A stretch of 64,000 nt of DNA. It comes from Zonotrichia leucophrys gambelii. Taxonomy: Eukaryota > Chordata > Aves > Passeriformes > Passerellidae. The notes below the pieces were generated by a model. The model made no database searches. It worked only from the letters and a program-made list of their open reading frames with translations, and was not told the DNA's origin. Where the stretch lies: the NCBI RefSeq assembly GCF_028769735.1, contig NC_088172.1:65875075-65939074 (forward strand). Reading direction: 5' to 3'. Positions 53,001 to 64,000 of the stretch are shown here, piece by piece. Numbering within the stretch: the first letter of the stretch is position 1; each line of letters begins with the position of its first letter. The translations under genes and the position numbers were made by a program.

Positions 53001-56000
53001 TTGCTGTAGATGTCATGAAATAAAGCTAGTGCCTTTTCTTGTGTAGGGAACTGACCACAGATAAGCCCAAGGTAGAAAGTTCACAGTAAAAATGTCTGGA
53101 CTTGAACTTGTCTAAAATTTAGTAGAGACAGACTGCCATTTTCAGACTGAGTTCCCATTGACAGAATGCCTGTGTTGATTTGATAGCCCTTTGGGATGTT
53201 TGAAGACATTTAAAATCAATACTCACGCCTTCTATTCTACTTTCCTTTCAGGGTTTGAATTGAGAGTTTTAGGGCTTAAGCCAATTCCATTTCAGATACT
53301 CTCGATTATCAAACCTCTGTGCCAGAAGATGAAGATCTCCAACAGGCTGTTGTAACTTTTAGCCCAGGACAATGTCAGATACTCTAGGCAGGACATGGAT
53401 ATACTTCAACAATTTATTACTAGGCTTTTGACTTCAGCTACAGCTAATGACTGCATGTACAAGACAAGTATTTACAACACAAGTAATTACCATGGTTGAG
53501 TGTGGCTCATACTTCACCAATCGTTGGAAAGAAACACTGTCTTTAGGGCTGAAATGAGCTAGTAACAGGCAAAAAGCTCGAGTTTTTCTGTGTAATTCAG
53601 TGGTTTTCAATTAATGGACCATTTCCACTCAGTCTCTTTCCCTATGCAAGTCTACTTTATGTATTTGAAATCCATTTCTGAGTGTCCAGTATAGGCATAA
53701 TATATTAAGAGCAAGCAGGCATCATCCTCACCTGCTCCTCATTTAATGCCAAATACAAACAAATTTGAGAATGGAAGATTAGCCAGGGTTCTGCAGGACA
53801 ACAAAAGACTTCCTAGGAACCCCTGATGAAAAAGACAGGCAACAAGCTTTTAAAATACTTTCTTCCCCCTCTTGCCTATGTCCTTTCCTCACTTTTTTAT
53901 GATATCCATTTTGATTTCCTTCTGTTATAACTGGTTTCATATCTCAGCTATCCACATTGTGAAATAAGCCTAATTCAAAATACTTTTAGAAAGCTTCTAA
54001 CTATTTTGTAATAAATATGTAAGTGGAAACATTCAACTGGATCTTAATTTTTCCTTGCTAGCTCACACAACTTCAACTGCAGGTAATTTATCTTCAGTGA
54101 ACACTAAAAGCAACATCTGGAAAATACAACAATTAATGAGAATAAGTAAAAAGTCACTGAGCTGTTACACAGTTTTCTGTCTCTAGGTTATTAATTTTCC
54201 TTTGCTTAGAAAGGAATGGCTCTTAGAATTGATATAATTGGGCAGACACATGAACTCTTACATTTATTTCCTTTGAAAGAAAATGGTTTCTTGGGGAGGC
54301 AGGGGGTGTTTATGCAAGTTTTTTTAACTTTAGGACTGACTTTTGTCAGGATAGGCAAAACAGTAAGAAGTTGGTCAGTCTGAGTTTGGAATGAACATGA
54401 GCATTGGAGTATGGAACAAGTTTTGTCTTCGTCTTTTCAGAAGGTGACTTTCAGGGAAGGACCAATGCACCAATACTGGAACAATTGCCTCTGAGAAACA
54501 AAGCAAGAAAGCTAACAACACAGAAACCTCACTGACAACCAACATAGTTTCCATGTGAGAAAAACTCTAATGTAAAAATGCTTTGAAGCTGTCAGATGAC
54601 ATGGCAATAAAACCTAAATTCACCTCTTAGAATGTTACTCTGTCATATTAATCAGTCTTACTGGCACACTTTGCCTACAGATTCAGACCATACAGACAGA
54701 TAAATGCAAGCAGCTATTTTGTATAGATACAAACACATAATTATCACTTTAGATTTCATTATTTTAGTCTATTAAGAAGATATTCTCAGCAGACATCGCA
54801 ACTTTTCATTTGCATTAGCGCCGAGTCTATAATACATTGCTGTATGTACACATCATTGTTATCCCAGATAGTGTTTTGAGAATGAAACTCTTGTTGGATC
54901 AAACTCTCTGGGACTAACTGATAAAATCTTGCAACAGATTTTTTAAGTCCTGAAAATGATAGTCTGTAGCAAAAAGGCAGCAATAAAACACCACTCCATT
55001 GTGTCAGAAAATTAAATAAAAAGGGTTTGTGTCCCTTTCACATGTGCACAGGTGAAGTAAAAAATTGTGATGATGATGATTCTACATTACCAGAATATCC
55101 ATATTAAGGGGTTTGAAATCTGGATACTCCTGAAATCACTAACACCATAGTTTGAGGAGACAATTAATTGTGATTTAGGATTCTTCATTCTGGAGGAAAG
55201 ATGTCATAATCACATAAACCTGATCCTGCCTCAGAAGCCTTAATGGCAGATCAGGATTTTCTCTGGGTCAACCCTATTTTTGATGGATTATGTACCTTGT
55301 ACCTGCTTAAAGTATATAAGCATAAAGATGGCAGAAATCACAGAGCTGGCACAAACACTGCATCACTTGTCGGTGTGGTTCAGATGAAATGTGAACTATT
55401 GGGTCAACAAAGAACGGCAACAATTTCTTCCTCTCTTCTGTTTTGGTCATACGGGTCATACTGGATTATCAACACAAGAAACACCAGTTTTACAACCCCA
55501 TTACAGTGCTCATTAAATGCACAATCAACAAATGAAGGATCAATGAACATATAAATAATAACTCCTACAATACTATTACATCACTACAGAAACAGATGAA
55601 AGTATAATAATAAAAGAATAGAACTGAATAGTAAATAGGTGAAACTGTACAGTATTTTAGCCACTAGAACAATATTCAAACATTTTTTTATCTTGAATTG
55701 CATCACCAGAATTTCTAAGGTCTTTAAGTACCTATATATGTATACTACAGGTTACGGATTACTTTTTCTTTCTTATATTCGCAAAATTAATGAAATTTTA
55801 CACAAAGTATGGTTTATTCTGTGGTGTACAGATTCTACTGAGAAATTCCTGAGTACTTTAAGAACCTTTTTGAACATTAAAAATGTTATCACTTAAATTC
55901 ACCCTATTTATTTCTCAGGAAAGTGCTCCCGCAACAGACTATTCGAAAATAACGGCTCTCAAATTCAAGCTAACAAGACGAATTTGAAGTTCACTGGGCA

Positions 56001-57127
56001 TTGTGAAAAGAATTAAACTACACATTCTTTGTCTATACTCAAACACAAAAAACGGTGCACAACCTCTGAAAAACATCACACTGTGTTGCCAAGAATCCCA
56101 CAGGGATATAACCTGCTGATAGAGCAGATTTAGCAAGGAGAACCTAAGACATTTACAGTCCACCCTGAGCTGTCCTCAGGAAAGTGGATTGTCCCTGTTA
56201 GGAGATGAGAAAGTATCTGCACTGTCTTCTCCATTCATAAAGTGCTTGGATTTCCAACTGATACTGATGTGGGACTAAGTTCACCTAAAGCACAGACACC
56301 TTAATAACAGCTACAGATGTAAACTAGTCACCTTGCCTAAATTCCTAGCAGGAATTTAGACCCTGAGTTCATAGACACACAACAGTGTAGGCTATGTCTT
56401 AATCAGAATCCATGCGGTCCCTTGTTCAATGTTTTCTGTTTATTTTCTATAGCTGTTGGTAAAATTCTTACTTCTGTCAATCCAACATGGCAAATCCACA
56501 ATGTTTTCTGTGAAATGGAGGAAGAAATTAGGAGCATGGGGGTAGTTATAAAATATTTACAAAGGCACTGTGACACATGTATAAAGTATCTCAGCAAAAC
56601 CTATTTTAGCAATGAGATGAATAGTCTAAGTATGGAAAGAAAAAGTATTTTGGAAATCATGTTAAATGTACCGAAACATCTTTTGAGATGTTTCTACTCA
56701 AAACAGCCACTCTAAACAGAGCTATTGTAACATAACCTAGTGTTGATGGCATTTTTTCCAGGAGTAAAATTTTGTTTTCAAAAACTAATAGGTTAAATAC
56801 CACTCCACAAATGTCTTAAGTGAAGGGAAAGGCCTATTTCTCTGAGCCAACAAAAAGAACATACACTAGGAAGGCATTATAGAACACGGATATATAATCC
56901 ACTAGTTTCATGCCTTGCATCTGTGAGTCTTGCAAATGCCATTACCCTGTGCTAAATTAATTTAGGCTCATTCAGTCAAATGAATGCACTGGAGAACTAA
57001 TATAAACTAGAATTTCCTGAGCCATTATTTTCTATCTTTCAAAACCTAAAATAGGTTATGCTAATTTAACTAACTAATTGTAACTGGCAGGTCATTTGCA
57101 GAATAGTAAAAGCAAACCACTTCATGG

Positions 57128-57170
57128 TTAAAACAAATTTAATGTATTAATTAAAACAAGTTTAATGTAT
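57128..57170. repeat. 23-bp period direct repeat
   Basis: TTAAAACAAATTTAATGTAT at 57128-57147 recurs as TTAAAACAAGTTTAATGTAT at 57151-57170, with one mismatch in 20. It lies immediately beside the inverted repeat described separately. Confidence 0.9.
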
Positions 57171-57218
57171 GTCATGGTTTGACCAGGAAGGAGTGGGAAT
57201 TCTGGGAAGTGAATTCTG

Positions 57219-57246
57219 AATTAGTGAATTCTGGAATTCACTAATT
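57219..57246. repeat. 13-bp perfect inverted repeat with 2-nt loop
   Basis: AATTAGTGAATTC (57219-57231) pairs perfectly with GAATTCACTAATT (57234-57246). An 11-bp AGTGAATTCTG is also directly repeated at 57208-57218 and 57223-57233. The cause may be local slippage or a template switch. Confidence 0.92.
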
Positions 57247-58250
57247 TGTGACCTTAACTTACAAAACCTTTCTCCTAAGAAGATTGATTTCTCAGCTCAA
57301 GACAAGTTTGTAGATCACATGTTGATCATGATACATTAGAACATATATTCAAGTACAAACTAGCAAGAAGACAGCACTATAGACTAAAATAGTAAGTCGG
57401 TAAATAGGATATAAGTATCTTGCCTGAAATTTTAATTCTGTCTTTTTTTAGTTATGTTCTATAGGCAAGGCTAGATGATAGTGTTATTTGCAAGAATTTC
57501 TTAGACAGCACTAGGATTACTATAGAAAAAAAAAGGAAAATTTAGCCCATTATGAATAAATTTGGCTTTGTGTTTTGTTTTATAAACACAGCTCCTATGC
57601 AGAGATAAATTTTCCTCATTTTCCTCAGACAAATACTTTTCAGTAAGCTTTCTGATGTTTATATGATCAAGTCTGAATCAGAGTTTACTAAGCTAACTGA
57701 GTGAAGAAGCCATCTATAGTTATCCTTTATTATTGAAGCCTGGAAGTGGGAAGATGGCAAGTTTACAATCTACTGGATTCAGTGGAAAGTCCTTTCCTGC
57801 TCAGTACACAAAACAGTCCGAAGTTGATTCTCTGTAGATGTTCCCAAAAGCCTTGGCACCACTCTGAGAGGTAATAAGGGAAAAAATCTTACTCTCTTTT
57901 TTTTTCAGACCTTAAAAACCTGCCTACAACAATCAGTGAGGACACTGTTTTTAGCACCTGGATTCACCTTGATTGATTATGTCAATCTGGCACATCAGAT
58001 ACAGCTACTGATTACAGAAATGTTTGCTTCACAGTATCTCCTGAAGTAATTCTGCTAGCCTGGGTATGGCATCACCACTGTGAGCAAGTCCTGTTAGCAA
58101 ATCTAACACAATCATGCTTTGAATGATGGGCTAGGAGTCCCAACAGAGGTAAACTATGCTTCTGATTCCTGTTCTCTAGGAAATGTGTTTTTAGATGCAC
58201 CAGAAGTTACCAGTTCCCAGAAATAAACCCACCTTTTTTATTTTGTCTTT

Positions 58251-58292
58251 GTGTGTGCACTTTTGTGTGTATATAGGTTTGCGTGTGTGTGT
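58251..58292. repeat. Degenerate TG microsatellite
   Basis: GTGTGTGCAC, TTTTGTGTGTATA and GCGTGTGTGTG blocks form an interrupted dinucleotide repeat. Confidence 0.85.
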
Positions 58293-59576
58293 TGAAGCTT
58301 TGGCAGCTACACTGCAAACTCAAGAAGTCTTGCTTTAGTCTCTAGCACTGTAAAAATTAAACAAACACTCCTAAATGACAAATTTCTATAGACATATTTC
58401 ATGCTACAGAAATCCCAAAGGAATTCTGTTCTTGCCCACACTGACTTAGGAAATGAAAAATTAAATCTCCAGCATGAAAAGTATTTGCTTCAAACTCTTG
58501 TCTATACTGTTTAAGGTCCTTCCCTCAAGTGCCTACTGGAAAATCAAGGAGAGAAAAATGATTAATAATTATTGCACTGATGTTAAAAATAGCTTATATA
58601 AAGGAATTTTTCAACCTTTTAGCATCTTGCGTTCTTTCTTATGATGATTGTTTGTCTTTTCTAAATGCTTTTGGCCTCAATTCACTAAAATACTTAAGCA
58701 TAGTACTTAATGTAAAGCATAACTTCAATTTCTACTGGATTTGAAATGTAGTTTGGAATGATTTACTGAATCACAGCCTACATCATTAATGTTTCCTTTC
58801 AAACTATACATTTTTCCACAGAAATAGAAACTAGGAAGATTCTCTAAAGTTTATGCCACTGAAAGGAAGAAGCAATGAGAAAGGCACCAAAATTTATCAT
58901 CTACCAAAGCACTGAATTTATCTGAATACTATAGAGAATCCAGTCTTAGGACATTCACCTGACATTCCTAATCCAGGTTTAAAAAGCTCAATTCTAAACA
59001 GTGATGAAAATAAGTAAAGCAAGAATTCCACATTTATTTTTTAAAAAGCAACATAATTAATTCACATCAAACTAGTGATCAGTTTGTAAATAGCAGGTGA
59101 CTGATCTAGTAAAAAGCAGGTAACACTGTCTTTCCAATTCCTGCTCACTAAAAACTGGCTTCTAATGACAGTTTGCTTCTTTTCAGGTTTGCTTTCTAAG
59201 ATTCATCACCAAACAACAGTAATCCACACTGTCGTTTTACAAGCACCTTCTTGCTGCATATCACCCAAAAATAAGCAGATAACAAAGAGGAAGATAATTA
59301 AAAAGAATGTAAAAATAAATGTCTGACCCTCTAAACAGATGCAAATAGATATGAACCAGACACTTTAGTGGACTAATATCCTTTTACCCAAATAAAGCCT
59401 GGCCAATAGTATTCCTCTATAAAGGAATGTATGATGCATGAGCTGAGTAAATCATCACTATTGCAAATCATTAAGGCACATCAATACAACGAGAGTGGAA
59501 ACATGATGGTTATTAAAATGGTTCACGTACACCTTCACAGGCACTTTGCAAAGTAAGGATGACCTAGGTTTCTTAC

Positions 59577-59651
59577 CTGAGCTTTTATTGGTTTTGTTCT
59601 GTCTACTCTTTACTTGCTCAGTCCATAAGGTAGGATAACGAGAAGCTATAT
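59577..59651 (-). CDS. SMOC2: SMOC2 internal exon B (linker with N-glycosylation sequons)
   Basis: This 75-nt exon reads Asp (split codon), then IASRYPTLWTEQVKSRQN, then KTNKSS, and ends with one base of the next codon. The ASRYPTLWTEQVKSRQNKTNK string is recognisably SMOC2. The acceptor is strong: an uninterrupted T/C tract ending in TTCTAG. The donor is CAG|GTAAGA. NKT and the overlapping NKS are both potential N-linked glycosylation sequons, which fits a secreted extracellular-matrix protein. The segment links the first and second thyroglobulin type-1 domains. Both phases are 1, so skipping the exon would keep the frame. The next exon lies 24.8 kb away, a very long intron by bird standards. 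In my recollection of the human protein, the last residues are NKNS rather than NKSS. Confidence 0.95.
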
Positions 59652-60412
59652 CTAGAAGAAAAAAAAAAGGCAACAGAAAATACTTTATAAATGTTAACAT
59701 TTTTATAAGTTATTAGCAACTGAACAAGGGCTAAGTTTAAAGAAACATCGACCTTAAAAAAAAGGGCCACATTGGTTTTTATTAGGGCAGTTAAGATTAT
59801 TATTCATGCAAAGGCATGAATAGCCCTTTCCTTTCCTATTCATACAGAAGATTTTTCAATCTAAAAGTTCAATAAATACTTTTAGATGAAAATTATTTTA
59901 ATTAAAATTAAAATGTCCTGCTCTGGACCCAAAACATATAATGGCTGCAGACCCAAATTCTGCAAGATTAGCGGTGAGTGATAAGGCAGCCACAACATAG
60001 GACTATTATTGCTTCTTTAATGGCAACTAATTTCTCCAGAGGCAAATAAGCCTCACAAAACATCAGCCTCAACAGTGATAGTACTAGTCATTATGCTGAG
60101 GATAGAAGTTACCCTCTGACTTGTTTATTTGAACATAGAGTTTTAATCTGCACTTTGGCTCAAGTTTAAAACCTGTGTCTGCCCTCAGTCACGACAACTA
60201 AAATTGCTGATGTTGGTCTCCACAGGTAAAGTCTCATCTCCAGACTATAATACATTGTGGTTGTTGTCTTTGCTGTTCCTAAAAATAGAACAGATGTTTC
60301 CACTTTCTTGCAACAGACCCAACAGTTGTAGATACTGCTATAATGGCATTTTATGTTGTGGAATACAGTCCGTAACTGCACAGTTTAATACCACACTGTT
60401 AAATTCGCTCAC
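59652..60412 (-). other. SMOC2: SMOC2 intron A-B
   Basis: This 761-nt phase-1 intron is bounded by GTGAG at the exon A side and TTCTAG at the exon B side. It is much shorter than its neighbours. An AT-only palindromic stretch sits near 59893-59910. No repeat family or second gene was recognised. Confidence 0.85.
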
Positions 60413-60463
60413 CTTCTTCATCACCCTGAGGCTGAGTCTCCAGCGCAGGAGCTGAGGCATCAT
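60413..60463 (-). CDS. SMOC2: SMOC2 internal exon A (acidic linker before second thyroglobulin domain)
   Basis: This 51-nt minus-strand exon completes a split Asp codon (G|AT) and then encodes DASAPALETQPQGDEE, ending one base into the next codon. From memory, vertebrate SMOC2 has an almost identical stretch (DAAAPALETQPQGDEE) between its two thyroglobulin type-1 domains. A pyrimidine-rich tract and a TTCAG acceptor precede it, and a GTGAG donor follows it. SMOC2 is a secreted matricellular protein that modulates growth-factor signalling, cell adhesion and matrix mineralisation. This acidic segment is probably a flexible, disordered linker. Entry and exit phases are both 1, so the exon is frame-neutral. 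The preceding exon, which carries the first thyroglobulin domain, was not found between here and the right edge. The identification is strengthened by the perfect phase match to exon B, 761 nt downstream. Confidence 0.92.
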
Positions 60464-63400
60464 CTGAATTCAGAATGGAAAAGATTTGCAAGGAGACTAC
60501 AATTATGAGAGTAAGCTAAATAAGTGTACATACATGATTGAAAATAATGATTTGCACATAGCCCCGGCCAGTAAACAATAATTTAAACATTCTTTATAGG
60601 CAGTAGACAGCATAGATATATTAAATACAAAGATTATGTTTTATAAATGGAAGGGGTTTGAGGTTATGGATGATGAATTTATTGCAAGTTCTTTGGTGAT
60701 GCATGAAGTGATCAGGTTGCTCTCTGGAGTGTAATTCTTCACTTCCAACGCTGCACAGTGATACCTAAAGATTATAACTGAAAAATGAGCATTTCAAAAG
60801 AAAATAATTAGATAAATGTATAGAAGAAGTGAGACCTGCAAAAGCAAAAACAGTCTGGAAGGAATGAGTGACTGCATACACCTTAAAATCAAAGGGAATT
60901 TTAAGTACAGCAGGATGTATTCAAGAATCAAGTTGATTTGCAAGTAAGATTCACAGATTATATAACCAGAATATTGTTTGCACAACTGTTATCCTCTGGT
61001 TAGCATTCTCCATCCACCCACTAGCAACCATTACTGCAAGAAATGAGGGAGGGAAAATTACAGAAATGACAAGAAGATGTGAGTCATTTTAGGTTCAGTA
61101 AAACACTGTGGACGTAGTGCTGGAAAAGAAAAATTAAACACAAAAAACTATTTAAACAAGCTTTTGCTAAACAGAGTGGCACCAAAAACTCATCTTTACT
61201 TTATTATGTTTTTGTTATTTAAAACTATTGCAGATGTGGGGTAAATATGACTCAGGAGATCATGCTAGTACATATTTTCCAGTCATATTTTCCTGTGGCA
61301 TGGAGCTAACTCCAAGACCAAGGTGTACTGCAGTAAACAGCATCTTCCGTGCAATGGTTTTATGACTATTTCTTGCAGTTTCACAAGTGGATGTCAGACC
61401 AAAATAGTTTCCAGATTGTTTTCTTGGCATTTTCATGGAAGACAGAATCAAAGGTAACTCAGAAGCTGCTTCTGGCATGTAGCCTTACCTGGGCAAAAGG
61501 GAGCAGCAGCTTTTAGGCTAACACACTATCTCTTTCCTTTCCTTTCTGCTAGTGCAATTCCAAGAGTCTCCAGTTCTCTTTGCTATCACCATCACTGCTT
61601 GGAGTAGTTTTAGTTCTGTGTTGTCTTTAAATCATGCAAAAGGTTTGGGGTCACTCTGAGCTTTGCCTCTAAGGGTCACAGTCTAGGTGACAGCAAATAC
61701 GGACACCAAGCAGATATTGATAGCAGGTAAAACCAAATTTCCAGCCATGGAATAGTGATCTTTATACAAAACCAAAGGAGCAGCAACGGGAGGTTATTTT
61801 CAATGCAAAATGATCTAACCAAGGCATAAGGAGATTTCTTTTAAGAGTGCTCATTCTTCGTGTCCACACAATGGCAGGATTCTTTGCTCCAATACTATGA
61901 AAGACTGTCACTCATTAGTTTTGCTGGCATTTCTGTGGTGTCCTCTGGGTGGTGGAATAAGACCATTGATTAATTACAGAGAGGCCATCAAGCATCCTAC
62001 TGTACTAAAAATCAAGACACATATTTAGATCATCAGTCAGTACGTGATTCAGGAAACCCACTATTTCAGAAAGCAACTTATCGTAGGCAGATATTACCCA
62101 GAACCAAGCCAGAAACCGGGTCTGCATTTAAATGACACTTTTCTAATCATCTTTTGGTACACAATTTCAGTTTGTGACACATTTAATCTTACGTAATTAC
62201 CTGAAATTCAGCATAATGCTGCAACTCAGTGATAATCAGCCCAATCAAAATCAGGCTCCTGAACTTTGTAAAAGAAGCATTTAAAACAGTTTTGGTGTTG
62301 CTGTTGTTGTAATACAACATCTGTTCAATGACTGATATGAATTAGATATCTCACAGACTAATTGCACAATTCTTCCTGGCTGGCACATTCACACTAGTCT
62401 GCGTATTTAAACATAAACCTGTTTAAATTCTGTTTGCTGTCAGAGTTCAAGAACACAGTCCTGCAGTCAGTTAAGAATCAAAAAAAGGGATGTGATCCCA
62501 ACTCTGACACCTGTGCTTTTCAGAGTATAAATATTTTCCTTGGATAGAGGAAAGAACTGTGGAGCCAGAGAACATACTTAAGGGAATAAATTTTAAGCTT
62601 CATTTCTGTTCAGTTTAATGTTTAAATTTACAAACATGCTAACAGAGCCCCTGATCTCCAATATCTGCAGCTGGAAGTTTTCTTTCAGTATTGGAACACC
62701 CAGAGAAAGCAAGGTGCACAAGTACAACAGATATGGCTCACCAGCTCCATATCTATGGACATCTTGGAAGGGGAGACTGCCTCAAATCTATGCTGACTCT
62801 TGAGGAGAGTCCTCGAGACCACACCTTGAAATCTGAAGCACGTCCTCTGGAGCACTGAGAACCCTGTGAACCAGCCTAAGCTTGCTGGGCCACAATATGG
62901 GCCGACATCCCTTGTTACTCCACAGGAACAGGTGGAGGAAAGAGGAGCAGAGAGGGTTATGGTTGTTGCAAAAAATACTACTTTGCCCTTGCAAGCTGAG
63001 CTACAAAATATGTTTTACCACACTGGCTGTGAAGCTGAAGCGCAGCTCCTTAACTCACATAGGTGTATGATCCTGGTCCCTACTCTGTGGGAGTCCCTAA
63101 AGAATTTGGGATGTCTCTGACAACACTACTTTATTTAAAGCATAAGGCAGTATCCATCTGGAAGAAGGGTGAGGAGAGGAAGACAGCAGCATTTGAGAAG
63201 AAGCAGGGACCACCTGGGAGGTGGTCAGAAGCCTTTAATGTTGCAGGCTTGTGCTGGAGAACAAAAACCAGGCATGAGTAAAATGCAATCACGTCACTTA
63301 AGACACAAATACACGTGGTAAGAAGGGAGATTTGATAAACTGTGTTGATTTCCTTGTGTTCATTCAGGGTTCAGTAGTTCAGCCATCACAGCCACAAAAA

Positions 63401-64000
63401 AAATAAAGGATACCAGTCAAGTTTTATATATGGTTCATTCCATTCAAAGCTGAAAATGAAAGTCCAGACCAGAAGAAAATGGGCAACCTTTTCACAAGGT
63501 TAGTGGAACCCATAATTTGTCTGGAAATGCATGAAGGACCGATTTTTCAGTACTTTGTAATCATTAGCCTTAAAGAAGTACTGATTCTTTAGCCTAACAG
63601 CACCATAGGTTATTTAAATGTTAGGTTTATTGCAATGCTGCAAAAGCGCCTATAAAACAAATTGAGTTATATTTACCATGCACCAAACAGAGAGGTATTA
63701 ACATTAGGACAAAAGTGAGTAACTTCTTTAAAATTAATTTATGCAGTGTAACTGATGGAAATTCCAGTATGCTGTTTTCAGCTGAATCTAGAATTCTTTC
63801 AAGTGTTTGGAGAGTGTAAATTTTAATTTTGTTTAGAGCACAGACATCTCATTCATTTTAGTCTACAAGCAATGTCATATTCACATCAGATTTTGTTCTG
63901 CCAAAAAGATATACATCGTGACCTATATCAAACAACAACAATCTTCTGGCCTTAAATATAAGCCATCAGATGAATTAATCTCAATATAAAGCCAAGTGCG
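60464..64000 (-). other. SMOC2: SMOC2 intron upstream of exon A (partial)
   Basis: At least 3.5 kb of intron runs to the right edge. I looked on the minus strand for the exon expected just before exon A, with residues like VNEKLPQREGTGKT, and found no convincing match with a phase-1 donor. The open frames at about 61260-61478 and 62618-63281 have no recognisable homology or splice context. No clear transposon was seen. The segment 62640-63280 is somewhat richer in G+C than its surroundings and remains unexplained. Confidence 0.7.

Larger units (their letters stand above)
34766..59576 (-). other. SMOC2: SMOC2 intron B-C
   Basis: This 24.8-kb phase-1 intron has no recognisable protein gene. 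It holds a SINE remnant near 46.65-46.73 kb, a 51-bp tandem duplication at 40263-40366, a short perfect hairpin at 38832-38860, a repeat-rich patch at 57128-57246 and a degenerate TG repeat at 58251-58292. A cluster of homeodomain-type sites lies at 45.93-46.04 kb. The remaining spans look like ordinary AT-rich intron in which I see nothing specific. Confidence 0.85.

Noticed and set aside
61260..61478. Minus-strand frame ending MPQENMTGKY, which faintly resembles the SMOC2 segment expected before exon A.
   Set aside because: The similarity is a few residues. No phase-1 donor follows, and the upstream residues do not match the thyroglobulin domain.
1..64000. CRISPR array, operon, bacterial defence or phage-like system.
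   Set aside because: The window is vertebrate intron with spliced exons and CR1 LINEs. No spaced direct-repeat array or compact gene cluster is present.

Overview
This is vertebrate nuclear DNA, most likely from a bird. It is AT-rich, has no dense gene array, and carries CR1 LINE remnants in both orientations, including the typical avian CR1 3' tail, plus at least one old tRNA-like SINE. Its only recognisable gene is SMOC2, which codes for a secreted SPARC-related modular calcium-binding matrix protein. SMOC2 runs on the minus strand. I identified it by recalling the SMOC2 protein family; no search was run.

Layout: four internal SMOC2 exons are visible, read from high to low coordinates. Exons A (60413-60463) and B (59577-59651) code for the acidic, glycosylatable linker between the two thyroglobulin type-1 domains. 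Exons C (34579-34765) and D (27605-27687) together code for the second thyroglobulin type-1 domain and the start of the following linker. The reading phases chain without a gap (1-1, 1-1, 1-2, 2-1), every junction has AG/GT splice sites, and no stop interrupts the joined frame. The signal peptide, Kazal/follistatin-like domain and first thyroglobulin domain must lie beyond the right edge. The EF-hand (extracellular calcium-binding) domain must lie beyond the left edge. The rest of the window is intron: more than 3.5 kb upstream of A, 0.76 kb A-B, 24.8 kb B-C, 6.9 kb C-D and more than 27.6 kb downstream of D.

Intronic content: a 5'-truncated CR1 with degenerate reverse transcriptase reads on the plus strand (about 31500-33165). 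A second CR1 reverse transcriptase fragment reads on the minus strand (about 21055-21910) and has lost its 3' end. There are three short CR1 3'-tail scraps, a tRNA-derived SINE remnant near 46.65-46.73 kb, a 233-bp imperfect palindrome with tRNA-like B boxes at 10735-10967, a perfect 51-bp tandem duplication at 40263-40366, an almost T-free A/C-rich tract at 33181-33358, and several long A or T homopolymers. I see no RNA gene, CRISPR array or second protein gene. The many open frames of 60-256 codons look like chance frames in AT-rich intron or repeat-derived frames. Nothing here amounts to a new multi-gene system. The most interesting unexplained item is the 233-bp tRNA-like palindrome.
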